A DNA stretch of 64,000 bases from JBEIQE01 sp040376705. Lineage in GTDB: Bacteria > Pseudomonadota > Alphaproteobacteria > UBA2400. Position numbers and translations under genes: made by a program. Shown here one piece after another: positions 32,115 to 41,861 of the stretch (the first letter of the stretch is position 1; each line of letters starts with the position of its first letter). The stretch spans positions 21,227 through 85,226 of the forward strand of contig JBEIQE010000010.1 in assembly GCA_040376705.1 (NCBI GenBank), given 5' to 3'. The notes beneath the pieces were generated by a model, which saw only the letters and a program-made list of their open reading frames with translations, had not been told where the DNA came from and did not search any database.

Positions 32115-32720
32115 CTAGCGTATGATTTGAATTGCAATTCCTGTTGCCCCGTATGATTCTTGTTCATAGCTGCATTGTGCAGAAGCCAGGCTGGGAGTAG
32201 ATATATCGGCTGTCTCTGCGTAAGACGTGACAAATGGGTCTGTCGCGCCGCCTCCAAAGCGCATCAAATTACCCCGCATGAGAGCGTTTATACGCGGTGC
32301 TAGGGTAATACAGGCGCTGACAGGAAGTTGGATAGACCAATAGATGTGGTTTGAATTCAATACCAAATCGATCCTCGTTCCCCAGGGCGAGACTGGCGTT
32401 GATGGAGTTCCAATCATGTCTGGCGGAAGAAATGCACTCCAGGCATTTTTATAAATTGAAACGCTACCACCAACCGGGCCATCGGCAAAATATTGAGGTA
32501 ATGAGATTGGCATATTTTTGTATGATGAGCGCAGCTGCTCACTGACAAAAGATATCTGCTCCATCAGCCTATTCTGCTTCCTGCTTTCCGAAATACTCGC
32601 GGCAGCTGTCCAGATTCCACCAATAACCAGGCCCACTACGCCGAGTACGATTGCGGCTTCCACTAGGTTGAAGCCGCGGCGGTAGCGAGAATGACTAGGG
32701 GCAGTATCAGCAGGGTACAT
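32115..32720 (-). CDS. Orphan prepilin, paralogue of the one at 4558-5151
   Basis: The 201-residue protein begins with a 15-residue leader and the motif RGFNLVEAAIVLGVVGLVIGG, nearly identical over 20 residues to the prepilin at 4558-5151, then IWTAAASI. The globular domain differs much more but shares cysteines in similar places (SACITLAP and AQCSYEQ near the end), consistent with a C-terminal disulfide as in class B pilins. No pilus assembly, retraction or prepilin peptidase gene is near either copy. It follows the three-gene helical set in convergent orientation with 222 bases between. Confidence 0.78.
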   Translation of the reverse strand: MYPADTAPSHSRYRRGFNLVEAAIVLGVVGLVIGGIWTAAASISESRKQNRLMEQISFVSEQLRSSYKNMPISLPQYFADGPVGGSVSIYKNAWSAFLPPDMIGTPSTPVSPWGTRIDLVLNSNHIYWSIQLPVSACITLAPRINALMRGNLMRFGGGATDPFVTSYAETADISTPSLASAQCSYEQESYGATGIAIQIIR

Positions 32721-32769
32721 GACGTAGGGATACTCCCTCGCGTATAAATAGTCGATTAGTTTCTGGTGG

Positions 32770-33160
32770 CTGTAGTAACGCCTGTGGCTCGACGATGAGC
32801 GGGTTAATGCCTTTGCCAGTTAGACGATTGATTAGCTTATCCATCAGAAGCAAGCCTAAACCGATAGCGAGTGCCTCAATTATGCGAGAATGGTTGCAAT
32901 ATAGCCTTTATAGACAATATTGTTTGTCTCAAGACAGAAGACTATAGCTGCAAATGCGATCATGCTGACTAAAACGTAATGGTTAGAAACAGCAGGCGCG
33001 GTCGCTTTAAGAAATTACTTGTAGCTCTTAATTGCCCGAAACCGATAGCAGGTGCCAAACACGAATACCGTTAAGCCTGGCTACGTCAGGCATATACCTG
33101 CACTAACCCCTGTAAGCTTGCATAACACGATAAAGAGAATTAGCTCTTGGCTTCGCTTGA
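32770..33160 (-). pseudogene. Decayed sbtA paralogue (remnant)
   Basis: Reverse-strand translation gives broken pieces clearly related to the intact transporter at 23788-24765. The best one reads AVSNHYVLVSMIAFAA, then LETNNIVYKGYIATILA, against AVSAHYGSVSMVTFAA and LEINNIIYAGYIVAILA in the intact copy. Stop codons and frame changes follow; another frame continues EALAIGLGLLLMDKL. Upstream, a stretch near 33000-33090 matches the segment before it (VIGFWLLKAT) at base level with several stops, and 33125-33150 resembles the N-terminal helix after an internal deletion of about 165 bases. No start survives. It borders the 3' end of the TPS exoprotein gene. Confidence 0.75.
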
Positions 33161-33204
33161 GCGCCGAAACATATTTTGCCTGAGAATATAATCAGCGATT
33201 TTTT

Positions 33205-36200
33205 TTAATTCTCAGTTACGCTTTCCTGATTAACTGATACGCCACGCAAGTAGCTGATATCAAGCTTTTCTAATAAGATTGGGCTGATGCTAAGCAGGCC
33301 ATCAATTACAGAGAGAGATGCACTGGTTGTCTTCGACGACAGATACAAAGCCGAAGCCGCAGCCGTACTCGTTATGGTGTTTTGTGACTGAAGTTGCATG
33401 TAATTAGCTACAGGCTCAGGCATAACATTAAGTAAACTCACAATTTTATAATCACTCAGGAATGAGGTGACGGTCATTACGCCATAGTTATTAGTACGGC
33501 TGTAATTGACAAGTCGGTTGGCGTTATCTGTTGCAGTAGCAGCGATCACATAATTGCCTCTCTCCCCAGTATAAGCAAGCGGCGCATAAACCCAGCTGAC
33601 GAGCGCATCGTCATAAGCTGTCAGATTATGATTGCCGGTGAATTGAGGATCAGGATTACCAAATGCCTTACTCTGACTTTGCGTTACTACGCTTAGGGCA
33701 CGCGGCGTAATTGTAAGCGTGGTTGCTGGAGTGCTGATAATGTTATAGTTGCTGGTTGAGGCCACGGTTGCAGTTACGCCATAGCTGCCTACGTTTGTGT
33801 TATTGTTAACCGCGCCATAGTTTACGGAAATGCCGCCAGCAAAAAGGCTGTTTGTATCGCTGCCTACAAGTGGACTGAAGATGAAATTACTATAACTCAG
33901 CACCGGGTTAGTATCGCCGTATATCCGGCTGAATGTACTCGCAAAATCGACTGTAACGTCTTTCTTTGTCACGGTGATAGCACTCGCATTATTGCCATAG
34001 CTGACCACGTTATAACCCATCGCCGAAGCAAGGGTGCCGCTACTATGATTAATATTATAGATACCGGGAACAGATGTGCCCGCTACATAAGTACTAGTGC
34101 CTATTAATGTGCCGGTCAGCACATCAGCAGCTGCATCAGTTCCCAGATAGCCGCTTAAAGCTGCAGTATAATTGCCGGCCGGGCTTGCATCACCATAAGC
34201 AATAGTAACTGCTGAAGGCAAGGCTGTAAGTGTGGGTGTATAGCTATAAAGCACACCATTGCCAGTGCCCAGGGTCGGACAGCTGCCGCCGTAGGTGCAC
34301 GAGAACCGGCGGAAGTCCGGGGTCAGACCGGTTAAAGTATCTGAAGACGGATTGGCCGAGTAAATAAGATAGCGTCCGGTGCCCGGATTGATAGAGCCGC
34401 CCGTGCTGATGAAGTTACCTGCAGCTGTGGCCAGCGTGAAACTTGTGCCAGTGCCTGTGCCGAAGGATGTAAGAGCGCCGGTGAGGTTGATGTTACCTGC
34501 TGAGAGGAAAGTAACAGGGTCATTCCAGTTTGACGCCCCGATATTAAGAGGCTGCGTTCCATCAATCCGACCCACAGTAATGTCGCTCCAGTTCATGAAG
34601 CGGGCCGTTTCTGCAGAAGTGAGATTTAAGGTACCTGCAGCGCCAACACCAATCGAAGTGCCAACGAGATAGCCCTGGATAAGCAAGCTACCACTGCCCG
34701 TTACATCTGCATTAATGGCAGGGTTGGCATCCGTGAGAATGGTCAGATTATTGGCACCATGTGTCTGCGCGCCATTTATTGTAATAACGCCAGCACCACT
34801 CTGCAGGGTAACCGCATCATTCCAGCTTGCTGCATCCACTGTTAAAGCCCCAGTTGATGTTGTCGTGCCAAACACAAGGCTGTTCCAGCCGTTTGTAATG
34901 CGGCCCAACTCCAGGCTGTCGAGATTTAATGTACCTGCTGCACCTGCGAGACCAATAGTGGTGGCGGCGGTATTACTTCCAAAAACAAGAGTACCCGTTC
35001 CGGTAAGCGCTGCGTTGATAGCCGGATTGGCTGCAGTCGTGAATGCCAAATTATTGGCACCTACAGATTGCGCCCCCGCAATTGTAATAACACCTGTGTT
35101 AGATCTGAATGTAACATTGTCGCGCCAGTTGCTATACGCATTCACTGTCATGTCGGCTGTGCTGGTGTTTGTGCCAAATATCAGCTGGCTCCACCCATTC
35201 GTAATCCGATCGAGCTCGGCAGCCGAAAGAGCAAAATTCCCGGTTGCCCCGGCCAATCCCATAGTGATGTGATTTTGATTGCCCGCCAATGTAAGTGTAC
35301 CAGTACCTGTAAGGGCTGCATTGATGACCGGGTCAACATCACTAAAGATGGCGAGATTGTTGCTCCCCATCGTCTGCTCGCCATTGATGGTAATAATACC
35401 TGCGTTAGTGCGGAATGTTGTATTATCGCGCCATGTATAAGCTCTGTAATCGGCGTTACCGGAATAAAACTCCAGCAGACCCCAGCCATCCGTGAGATAA
35501 TCCAGCTCGGTACCACTAAGATTAATAGTACCGACAGCGCCAGTACCGATACCCATAGAAGCAAAACTTGTCTTATATATCCGGAAGTTAGCACTGCCTG
35601 AAAGAGCTGCATTAATCGCGACATCCGCATCTGTGGTGATCTGCAGGTTATTATTGCTCATCGTTTGAGCGCCATTGAAAGTAATCACACCACTGTTTGA
35701 ATTTAGAAAGAGGGGGTCATTCCAGCTCGCGGCATTAAGTGTGATAGCACCAGTTCCTGCGATGCTGCCAAAATTGATGCTACTCCAGCCGTTTGTAATA
35801 AAGGCCAGATCGGTAGTGCTAAGATTAAGCGCGCCAGCAGCGCCAGCAATACCAATGGCTGTAGCGTTATTATTACCCTGGAATGTCAGTGCGCCAGAGC
35901 CCGTTACTGCAGCGCCCAGCGCCACATCACCATCAGTGGTAAAGGTAAGATGGTTGGCTCCCATATTCTGGGGACCATTGATATTGATGTCACCGGTGTT
36001 ACTGAGGAAGATGACGTGGTCATTCCAGCTCATGGCACCTACAGAAATAGCTCCAGCATTATTAGCGCGGCCAAAGGTAATGCTGTTCCAGCCATTGGTA
36101 ATGAAGGCAAGCTCGGCTGCTGTAAGGGCGATGGTGCCTGCCGCACCTGCAAGACCCATAGAAGTTCCGGTATTAAAGCCGCGAATGCCTAGATCGCCAG

Positions 36201-39060
36201 TTCCTGTAAGCGCTGCATTGATGGCTATATCGACATTGCTAACCAGACTGAGCGCGTTAGCAGCCATGCTCTGCTGACCATTGATGGTGATGGTGCCTGT
36301 ATTTGTGACAACTGTCAGCTGATCCTGCCAGCTTGCAGCATTCATCGTCACTGCACCTGTTGAGGTCGTGCTGCTAAGCGTAATCGTACTCCAGCCATTC
36401 GTGAGGAAGCCCAGTTCGGTAGTGGTTAAGCCAATCGTACCCGCACCGCCGCCTACGCCTATAGTTGTAGCATTATTGGCGCCCTGAAAAACTAGACTAT
36501 TACTGCCCGTTAGTGCTGCATTGATAACAGGATCTGCATTGGTTGTAAAAGTAAGGCTGTTGCCAGTTGTCATGGTCTGGGTGCCATTTATCGTTATGAC
36601 ACCTGTGTGGCTACGATAAGTAAGCGGGTCATTCCATGTCGCGGCATTTGCAGTAATGGCACCAGTGCCTAGAAGGTTTCCGATATTGATGCCCGCCCAG
36701 CCATTGGTAATAAAAGCCAGCTCGGCAGTAGATAAGCCTATTGTACCTGCAGCTCCGCCAAGACCGATGGTGGTCGCGGGTAATGAATCATTTGCAGAGA
36801 TTGTGAGCGTACTTGTGCCAGTTAATGCTGCATTAATGGCAACATCTGCATTTGCATTGACGATCAGGTAGTTGCTACCCATGTTGGTCGCGCCATTGAA
36901 ATTGATAGTCGAACCGTTACTGATTAACTGCATGGGGCTACGCCATGTATAGGCTCCCAGATTTATCTGGCTATTGATTCCGGATGAGGTGCCAAACTGT
37001 ATGTAATTAAAGCCGGGCTGAATATAATTCAGTTCGGCAGCAGTCAGATTGATATCACCAGCCTCACCAGCCAGGCCAATATTGGCTCCGTTCACATTAG
37101 CGCGGAAAACAAGCGAGCCTGTGCCACTTAGATTGGCATTAATTGAGGGGTTGGCATTACTGTCGATCACTGTCTGGGAAGCATTGAAATTCTGTGCACC
37201 ATTGAAAGATACGATACCGGTATTGGTCAGCAGGCGCGTGGGGGCGGCCAGCAGCCAGTTCATGGCACCGACATTAATATTACCTGTCATGTTTGAGCGG
37301 CCGATGTAAATCTGATTAGTCCAGCTATTTGGGGTAATATTACTGAGGTCAGTCGCGCTTAGTTGTAACGTACCTGTTTGTCCTGCACCAATGCCAATAG
37401 ATGAAGCTGGATCACGCGGCTGAATAGTGAGTGTTCCACTCGTGGTGCTGCCAATAGTAGAGTTCAGAACCAGATCGCGCCCAACAGTGAAAGTAAGATT
37501 GGAGCCCGATACAGGCGCGTTGACGATAACATCATTATGCGCGTTAAGCGTAAGCGTATAAATCGAGTTCCAGCTCAATGCATTCGCGATGGTGATATCA
37601 CCGGCCTGCGTACCGCCTGTGGTTGTCTGGACTGTGACGCTGCTGGAAGCTAGTGCATTCTGTAATGTCGTCGTATTCAAAATCGACGGGCCGTCATTGA
37701 GGGTCGGCTGGAATGGGTTTGACCCACTGATATTGCTGTTGCTGCCAGTCGATATGACGACATTCGTCGGGTCGAGCAGCAGCGTGCCTACTTGCCCATG
37801 TGCTGCTGTGGTATCAACCGTTCCCGCAAAATCAAGATAGTCGTGGCCTGAAACTTCAACAAAACCCCCGTTACCTGACTGAGTACCGCCACGCGCGCTG
37901 ATGAGGCCCTGATACATTGTACTCTCATCGGCCCAAATGATGGCGCGACCACCATTGCCGGTTGTTAATGCATCGGCATTAATGCTGGCTCTCTGAGAGA
38001 TGTGCGTACGTAGCGCACTATAAAGGCTGCTGCCGCCCTGGTATTCACCACCGAGATAAGCCTCGCCACCGCCCGCATCGCCTGAAACATCAATAACCGA
38101 ATTATCCATGGCGCCGACGTTATCGCCCGTCACCACAACGCGGCCACCGGTTTCGTCTGCCTGCCGGCCACGCGCCCTGATTGTCCCGCGATTGGTGGTT
38201 GTGGTTGTGCCAGTGCGAGCTGAGGTAGCGGGTATACCACCCAGAACGATAGTACCATTCTTCATGCCAACACTATCGGCCTGCAGCGTCCCTTTGTTTG
38301 TGATCAGCGTATCTACGCTGGTGCGGGCTGTAGCGGCACTCAAAGTCACCCGGCCTCCATCAGCCGTAACTGTGCCATGGTTACTTACGTTTTGCTGCAC
38401 AGCTGCAGCTGCTTCATCAGTGATGGCAACACTCAGCAGACCATCGCCAGTGAGGTCAAGCACAAAGCTATCACCCGAGGCCAGTGCTACATGCCCCAGT
38501 CGCGCATTGATAACACCATTGTTTTCAACGCGCGGCGCCACCAGGCCGACAAGGCCGGCCTCGCGCGCTGTTATGCTGCCATCGTTTATAATCTGCCCTT
38601 GCGCATTGCCCGGCTTCGAGAACTCCAGCTGGCCGTTCATGAAAGCCTGATTATCAATATCTGCAGTACTGGCAATCAGCCCACCAACATCAACCTGCGC
38701 ACCTTGGGTGAAAAACACGCCGTTAGGATTGATAATGCCAATACGCCCATTGGCGGTTAGCATCCCTTCGATCTTGCTGGCATCTCCCGTGGTAACACGG
38801 TTAAGCGTGAAAGAAGAAGCACTGGGTTGATGAAATTGAGTATGCTCATTTGGCGCGATATTGAAGTTGCGCCAGTCGATCACGGCTTTGTCGCTGCTCT
38901 GCCGGATATCAAGCTTGGTGCCATTACCTGAGATGGTAGCGCTGCCGCTTACCACTGATCCGTCTTGTGGATTGGCCATGACGTTGCTGGCACCAAGTGC
39001 GAGCAGCAATGCGCTCGTACTCAGGCCTAAGAGAAGATGCTTGATCTGGTCTCTAGCCAT
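33205..39060 (-). CDS. TpsA-type filamentous hemagglutinin-like exoprotein, 1951 aa
   Basis: The protein starts with a signal peptide (HLLLGLSTSALLLALGAS, cut near ANPQ) and a TPS secretion domain: VIDWRNFNIAPNEHTQFHQP, FTLNRVTTGD and NPNGVFFTQGAQVDVGGLIAST (cited in part as NPNGVFFTQGA). A passenger region with glycine-rich beta-helix follows, then about ten repeats of 101 residues (residues 560-1540), and three MBG-like Ig domains near residues 1620, 1700 and 1790 (marks such as IAYGDASP, RIYGDTNP, KAFGNPDP). There is no autotransporter barrel, so export needs TpsB, whose gene lies directly upstream. Such proteins are large surface adhesins or contact factors. The codon use is AT-richer than core genes. 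Confidence 0.9.
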   Translation of the reverse strand: MARDQIKHLLLGLSTSALLLALGASNVMANPQDGSVVSGSATISGNGTKLDIRQSSDKAVIDWRNFNIAPNEHTQFHQPSASSFTLNRVTTGDASKIEGMLTANGRIGIINPNGVFFTQGAQVDVGGLIASTADIDNQAFMNGQLEFSKPGNAQGQIINDGSITAREAGLVGLVAPRVENNGVINARLGHVALASGDSFVLDLTGDGLLSVAITDEAAAAVQQNVSNHGTVTADGGRVTLSAATARTSVDTLITNKGTLQADSVGMKNGTIVLGGIPATSARTGTTTTTNRGTIRARGRQADETGGRVVVTGDNVGAMDNSVIDVSGDAGGGEAYLGGEYQGGSSLYSALRTHISQRASINADALTTGNGGRAIIWADESTMYQGLISARGGTQSGNGGFVEVSGHDYLDFAGTVDTTAAHGQVGTLLLDPTNVVISTGSNSNISGSNPFQPTLNDGPSILNTTTLQNALASSSVTVQTTTGGTQAGDITIANALSWNSIYTLTLNAHNDVIVNAPVSGSNLTFTVGRDLVLNSTIGSTTSGTLTIQPRDPASSIGIGAGQTGTLQLSATDLSNITPNSWTNQIYIGRSNMTGNINVGAMNWLLAAPTRLLTNTGIVSFNGAQNFNASQTVIDSNANPSINANLSGTGSLVFRANVNGANIGLAGEAGDINLTAAELNYIQPGFNYIQFGTSSGINSQINLGAYTWRSPMQLISNGSTINFNGATNMGSNYLIVNANADVAINAALTGTSTLTISANDSLPATTIGLGGAAGTIGLSTAELAFITNGWAGINIGNLLGTGAITANAATWNDPLTYRSHTGVITINGTQTMTTGNSLTFTTNADPVINAALTGSNSLVFQGANNATTIGVGGGAGTIGLTTTELGFLTNGWSTITLSSTTSTGAVTMNAASWQDQLTVVTNTGTITINGQQSMAANALSLVSNVDIAINAALTGTGDLGIRGFNTGTSMGLAGAAGTIALTAAELAFITNGWNSITFGRANNAGAISVGAMSWNDHVIFLSNTGDININGPQNMGANHLTFTTDGDVALGAAVTGSGALTFQGNNNATAIGIAGAAGALNLSTTDLAFITNGWSSINFGSIAGTGAITLNAASWNDPLFLNSNSGVITFNGAQTMSNNNLQITTDADVAINAALSGSANFRIYKTSFASMGIGTGAVGTINLSGTELDYLTDGWGLLEFYSGNADYRAYTWRDNTTFRTNAGIITINGEQTMGSNNLAIFSDVDPVINAALTGTGTLTLAGNQNHITMGLAGATGNFALSAAELDRITNGWSQLIFGTNTSTADMTVNAYSNWRDNVTFRSNTGVITIAGAQSVGANNLAFTTAANPAINAALTGTGTLVFGSNTAATTIGLAGAAGTLNLDSLELGRITNGWNSLVFGTTTSTGALTVDAASWNDAVTLQSGAGVITINGAQTHGANNLTILTDANPAINADVTGSGSLLIQGYLVGTSIGVGAAGTLNLTSAETARFMNWSDITVGRIDGTQPLNIGASNWNDPVTFLSAGNINLTGALTSFGTGTGTSFTLATAAGNFISTGGSINPGTGRYLIYSANPSSDTLTGLTPDFRRFSCTYGGSCPTLGTGNGVLYSYTPTLTALPSAVTIAYGDASPAGNYTAALSGYLGTDAAADVLTGTLIGTSTYVAGTSVPGIYNINHSSGTLASAMGYNVVSYGNNASAITVTKKDVTVDFASTFSRIYGDTNPVLSYSNFIFSPLVGSDTNSLFAGGISVNYGAVNNNTNVGSYGVTATVASTSNYNIISTPATTLTITPRALSVVTQSQSKAFGNPDPQFTGNHNLTAYDDALVSWVYAPLAYTGERGNYVIAATATDNANRLVNYSRTNNYGVMTVTSFLSDYKIVSLLNVMPEPVANYMQLQSQNTITSTAAASALYLSSKTTSASLSVIDGLLSISPILLEKLDISYLRGVSVNQESVTEN
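34560..37420 (-). repeat. Ten imperfect ~303-base repeats coding 101-residue units in the exoprotein
   Basis: Counting the phrase ELAFITNGW and its variants gives hits near 37355, 37020, 36720, 36415, 36110, 35810, 35505, 35210, 34905 and 34610, a spacing of 300-305 bases. Each unit also contains a SNTGVITINGAQ-like phrase and an AINAALTGTGTL-like phrase. The copies differ at many bases, so the array is old rather than recently expanded. A 101-residue unit fits several turns of a beta-helix. Confidence 0.85.
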
Positions 39061-39201
39061 TATCTGGATATGCCCCTGAATTATTCTTTCCAGATTGGGC
39101 TTACAAGATTGACATAATGTTAAAGAATCAACGGTATAGGACGGAGAAGATAAGAACTCTGCAATATTGGTGGCACGTAATGAGTAAAATGCGTATTTTG
39201 A

Positions 39202-40905
39202 CTAGAATTCATACTGCAGGTTGAACAGATAGGTCATGTTCTTGCCGTTTCCATAAATGGGACTTTCCACTCTCTGGGTAAGAGGTTTGGCGAGCGTCAA
39301 GCTCAGGCTGGCACCGGCATATTCAGCCCTCAGGCCCGCTCCTGCTGAGGCAGCAGATTCAGCATCAGTTCCTGAGTCATGATTCCACGCCTTGCCGATG
39401 TCGTAGAACACGAAAGGCTGAAGAGCACGAAAACTTCCTTCAAGCCCATGGTAAGCGAGTTCTATTCCGGCAGCGATACCGGCATCACCTGTAAGCTCGG
39501 AGCTTGTGTAACCGCGGCCAAGCTGTGCTCCACCAAAACCAAACTCTTCCGACGAGAGAAGGGGCGAGAAGGCATATTGGCCCATCACGCTTGTGCGCAG
39601 GCTAAAACTCTCTCCGATTGGATAAAGATATGACAGGCTCAAATCGAGTTTAGTAAAATCGGTACGCCCCTCCAGCCGCGATAAGTCGGTCGACCCGGTA
39701 GGGCGAGTGCCAAGCACATCTAGACCCTGAGAAATGTTGAAGGTCGAGAAGCCCTGCCCACCCCATAGGTCGCTATCCTGGTAACGCACACCTAAACGCA
39801 CAACCCGCAGCCGGTCATCATAAAAGCGGCTACCATTGGTATCGCTACGGCTGTTATTCAGCTCAAGCCTGCCGGTTAAGTCGAGGCGCATCGCACGCTT
39901 GAGCCACAGGGGATATTCAAGCCCTGCCTGCAGTGAGACGTACTCGCTATCGAGTTCGAGCACACTTAGTGAGTCGCCCGGAATAGACTTGCTGTAATTA
40001 ATGCTACCGACAACACGAAGCCCGCTAGCAGAGACAGGAGCAGATTCGGAAAGTGAAAGATAAGCCAACTGCTCGAGACGAGGCGTCACTACTGTAGTTA
40101 AAGTAGTTGTGCCCGTAAATAATAGCTGATGAGCCATACTCGCTCTACCACTCATTCGCCACGGGCCAACAAAACGTGAGCCTGCATTATCAAGACTGGC
40201 CATAAACTGCTGAGGCAAAGACTTGAAATCTAGTTCCAAACGCACACCACCAGGATGCGCCATGGCAGCTTCGGTCGATAGTGGCGCCAATATACCTTGC
40301 ACGCTCATGCCGGGAATTTCATTAAGCAGCAGCAGCTTGGGCTCCAGCTGATGGATATTGAGTGGCCGGATGGCCAATATATCGCGGATGATGGCCTGAG
40401 TAGGAAAGTTAGGCGCTTTTGCACCAATCATCGCAACATCTGCGATGTAGCCTTCAAGAATAACAAGGCTAATCGTACCCTCATTTACTTCCTGTGGTGG
40501 AATGATGACTTGCGAAAGTGTGTAACCATCTTCCTGATATTTCCGCGTCATTCGCGCCGCGAGTTTATAGAGGTCATTAATGCTGATTTCTCGCCCCAGC
40601 TCGCTGGCGGCTACCTCCAGCAAATCAGCCTCTGTGTAAGCCGTATTACCGGTGATTATGATTTTCTGGAGCACGAAGCGGTATTGGTCGCCATTTGGAA
40701 CAGAATCTGTAGCCGTTAAGGGCGGTGAAGCGGGTAAGCGAATAACCGGGCCGTTGTGCAGCTCGGTATCTGAAGAAAATGCAGGTGTCTCAATACGCGC
40801 AGGATCAACCGTTGAGGGCACAGATTGGGCATGGGCTTGCTGAGGTAAGAACAGGCCTCCCAACAGGATTACGCTTCCGACATGTATTGAGCCCTTAAAA
40901 GTCAT
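39202..40905 (-). CDS. TpsB outer-membrane transporter (ShlB/FhaC/HecB family)
   Basis: The 567-residue protein has a signal peptide (VGSVILLGGLFLPQQAHAQ), a first POTRA domain (FVLQKIIITGNTAYTEADL), a second POTRA (IAVVMI-like YIADVAMIGAKAPNFP and LEPKLLLLNEIPGMSVQG), and a 16-strand Omp85-type barrel. The barrel lid motif appears as QLGRGYTSSEL, equivalent to the VRGY/F motif that contacts the lipid-facing pore. It ends in LFNLQYEF, with the terminal Phe that signals for BAM insertion. It exports the TpsA protein encoded 141 bases downstream. ATG 40905 has an AGGGG purine stretch; an upstream ATG at 40932 is also possible. Confidence 0.92.
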   Translation of the reverse strand: MTFKGSIHVGSVILLGGLFLPQQAHAQSVPSTVDPARIETPAFSSDTELHNGPVIRLPASPPLTATDSVPNGDQYRFVLQKIIITGNTAYTEADLLEVAASELGREISINDLYKLAARMTRKYQEDGYTLSQVIIPPQEVNEGTISLVILEGYIADVAMIGAKAPNFPTQAIIRDILAIRPLNIHQLEPKLLLLNEIPGMSVQGILAPLSTEAAMAHPGGVRLELDFKSLPQQFMASLDNAGSRFVGPWRMSGRASMAHQLLFTGTTTLTTVVTPRLEQLAYLSLSESAPVSASGLRVVGSINYSKSIPGDSLSVLELDSEYVSLQAGLEYPLWLKRAMRLDLTGRLELNNSRSDTNGSRFYDDRLRVVRLGVRYQDSDLWGGQGFSTFNISQGLDVLGTRPTGSTDLSRLEGRTDFTKLDLSLSYLYPIGESFSLRTSVMGQYAFSPLLSSEEFGFGGAQLGRGYTSSELTGDAGIAAGIELAYHGLEGSFRALQPFVFYDIGKAWNHDSGTDAESAASAGAGLRAEYAGASLSLTLAKPLTQRVESPIYGNGKNMTYLFNLQYEF

Positions 40906-41231
40906 TCCCCTAATCTGCCCCAGAAATACCAATGGGTAAAGTAGCTGCTCTACAGCATACTCGGTGAAAGTGCCTTCAAGGCTTCATAAAACTCGTTGTT
41001 TGGGAAAAAAGAAGCGAGCTGTGACTCTCATACAAGCATGCCTTGAGAAGAAGAGTGAGCTCTTTGAAAGCATGAGCCTTACGCGGCTAAGGCAACAGGT
41101 GTTATCGTTTGCATGGAGTTGATGCCACCAGGTTATATTGTCATTTATGTACACACCATGACACATGAAGATGCTACCGCACTGCAAGATCATGATACAT
41201 TCCCCACATGGGTGTTCAGGAAGAAAAAATA

Positions 41232-41861
41232 ATGCTGCAGACTGACCTGTTTAGTGAAGCGTCTGCGGAGAGGTTCATCTCCGTGCCTGGCTTGCAATAC
41301 TTTAGCAATTACATAGGCGGGTTTGAGCAGCAGACGTTGCTTGATATTATAGATCAGCAGCTTTGGTTAACCGACCTCAAGCGCCGCGTACAGCATTATG
41401 GTTATAAGTATGATTACAAGGCACGGATGGTAATAGCTGAACTCTATCTTGGCGCACTACCTGACTGGTTGCAGCCGCTCGCACAGCGCCTGCATCAAGA
41501 CGGGTTATTTAGTGATGCGCCTGATCAGGCCATCATCAATGAATATATGCCGGGCCAAGGCATCTCACCGCATATTGATTGCGTGCCTTGCTTCGGCAAA
41601 GAAGTGGCTTCGCTCAGTTTGGGATCGGACTGTGTAATGGAGTTCACTCATCCGACACACAGCAAGCAAGTAAAGATGCTTGAGCCTGGCAGTCTGCTCG
41701 TATTGTCAGGCCCGGCCCGATACGAGTGGCAGCATTGTATTCCGGCGCGCAAGAGTGATGTGGTAGGTAATAATAAAATCATGCGCGCGCGTCGTGTCTC
41801 CATAACCTTTAGAAGAGTTATGCTGGAAGATAGCGCCACTCATAACGACACACGTGAATAG
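41232..41861 (+). CDS. alkB: AlkB family 2-oxoglutarate/Fe(II)-dependent dioxygenase
   Basis: The 209-residue protein has the dioxygenase jelly roll with the iron ligands H-x-D in ISPHIDCVPCFG near residue 113, the distal His in YEWQHCIPAR, and the 2-oxoglutarate-binding Arg pair in MRARRVSITFRR. NEYMPGQGISPHID is the typical AlkB substrate-site phrase. It would reverse alkylation damage in DNA or RNA bases by oxidative dealkylation; ALKBH8-like tRNA or protein roles are alternatives. ATG 41232 has AGGAAG at eight bases, so I reject the start at 41208. It is a single gene, divergent from tpsB. Confidence 0.9.
   Translation: MLQTDLFSEASAERFISVPGLQYFSNYIGGFEQQTLLDIIDQQLWLTDLKRRVQHYGYKYDYKARMVIAELYLGALPDWLQPLAQRLHQDGLFSDAPDQAIINEYMPGQGISPHIDCVPCFGKEVASLSLGSDCVMEFTHPTHSKQVKMLEPGSLLVLSGPARYEWQHCIPARKSDVVGNNKIMRARRVSITFRRVMLEDSATHNDTRE

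Noticed and set aside
34560..37420. Regular 300-base periodicity considered as CRISPR or satellite DNA
   Set aside because: The units are coding, far too long for CRISPR repeats, and diverged at DNA level.
34379..38650. Several forward open frames across the exoprotein gene
   Set aside because: They repeat every 300 bases as shadows of the repeats in tpsA and have no ribosome sites.
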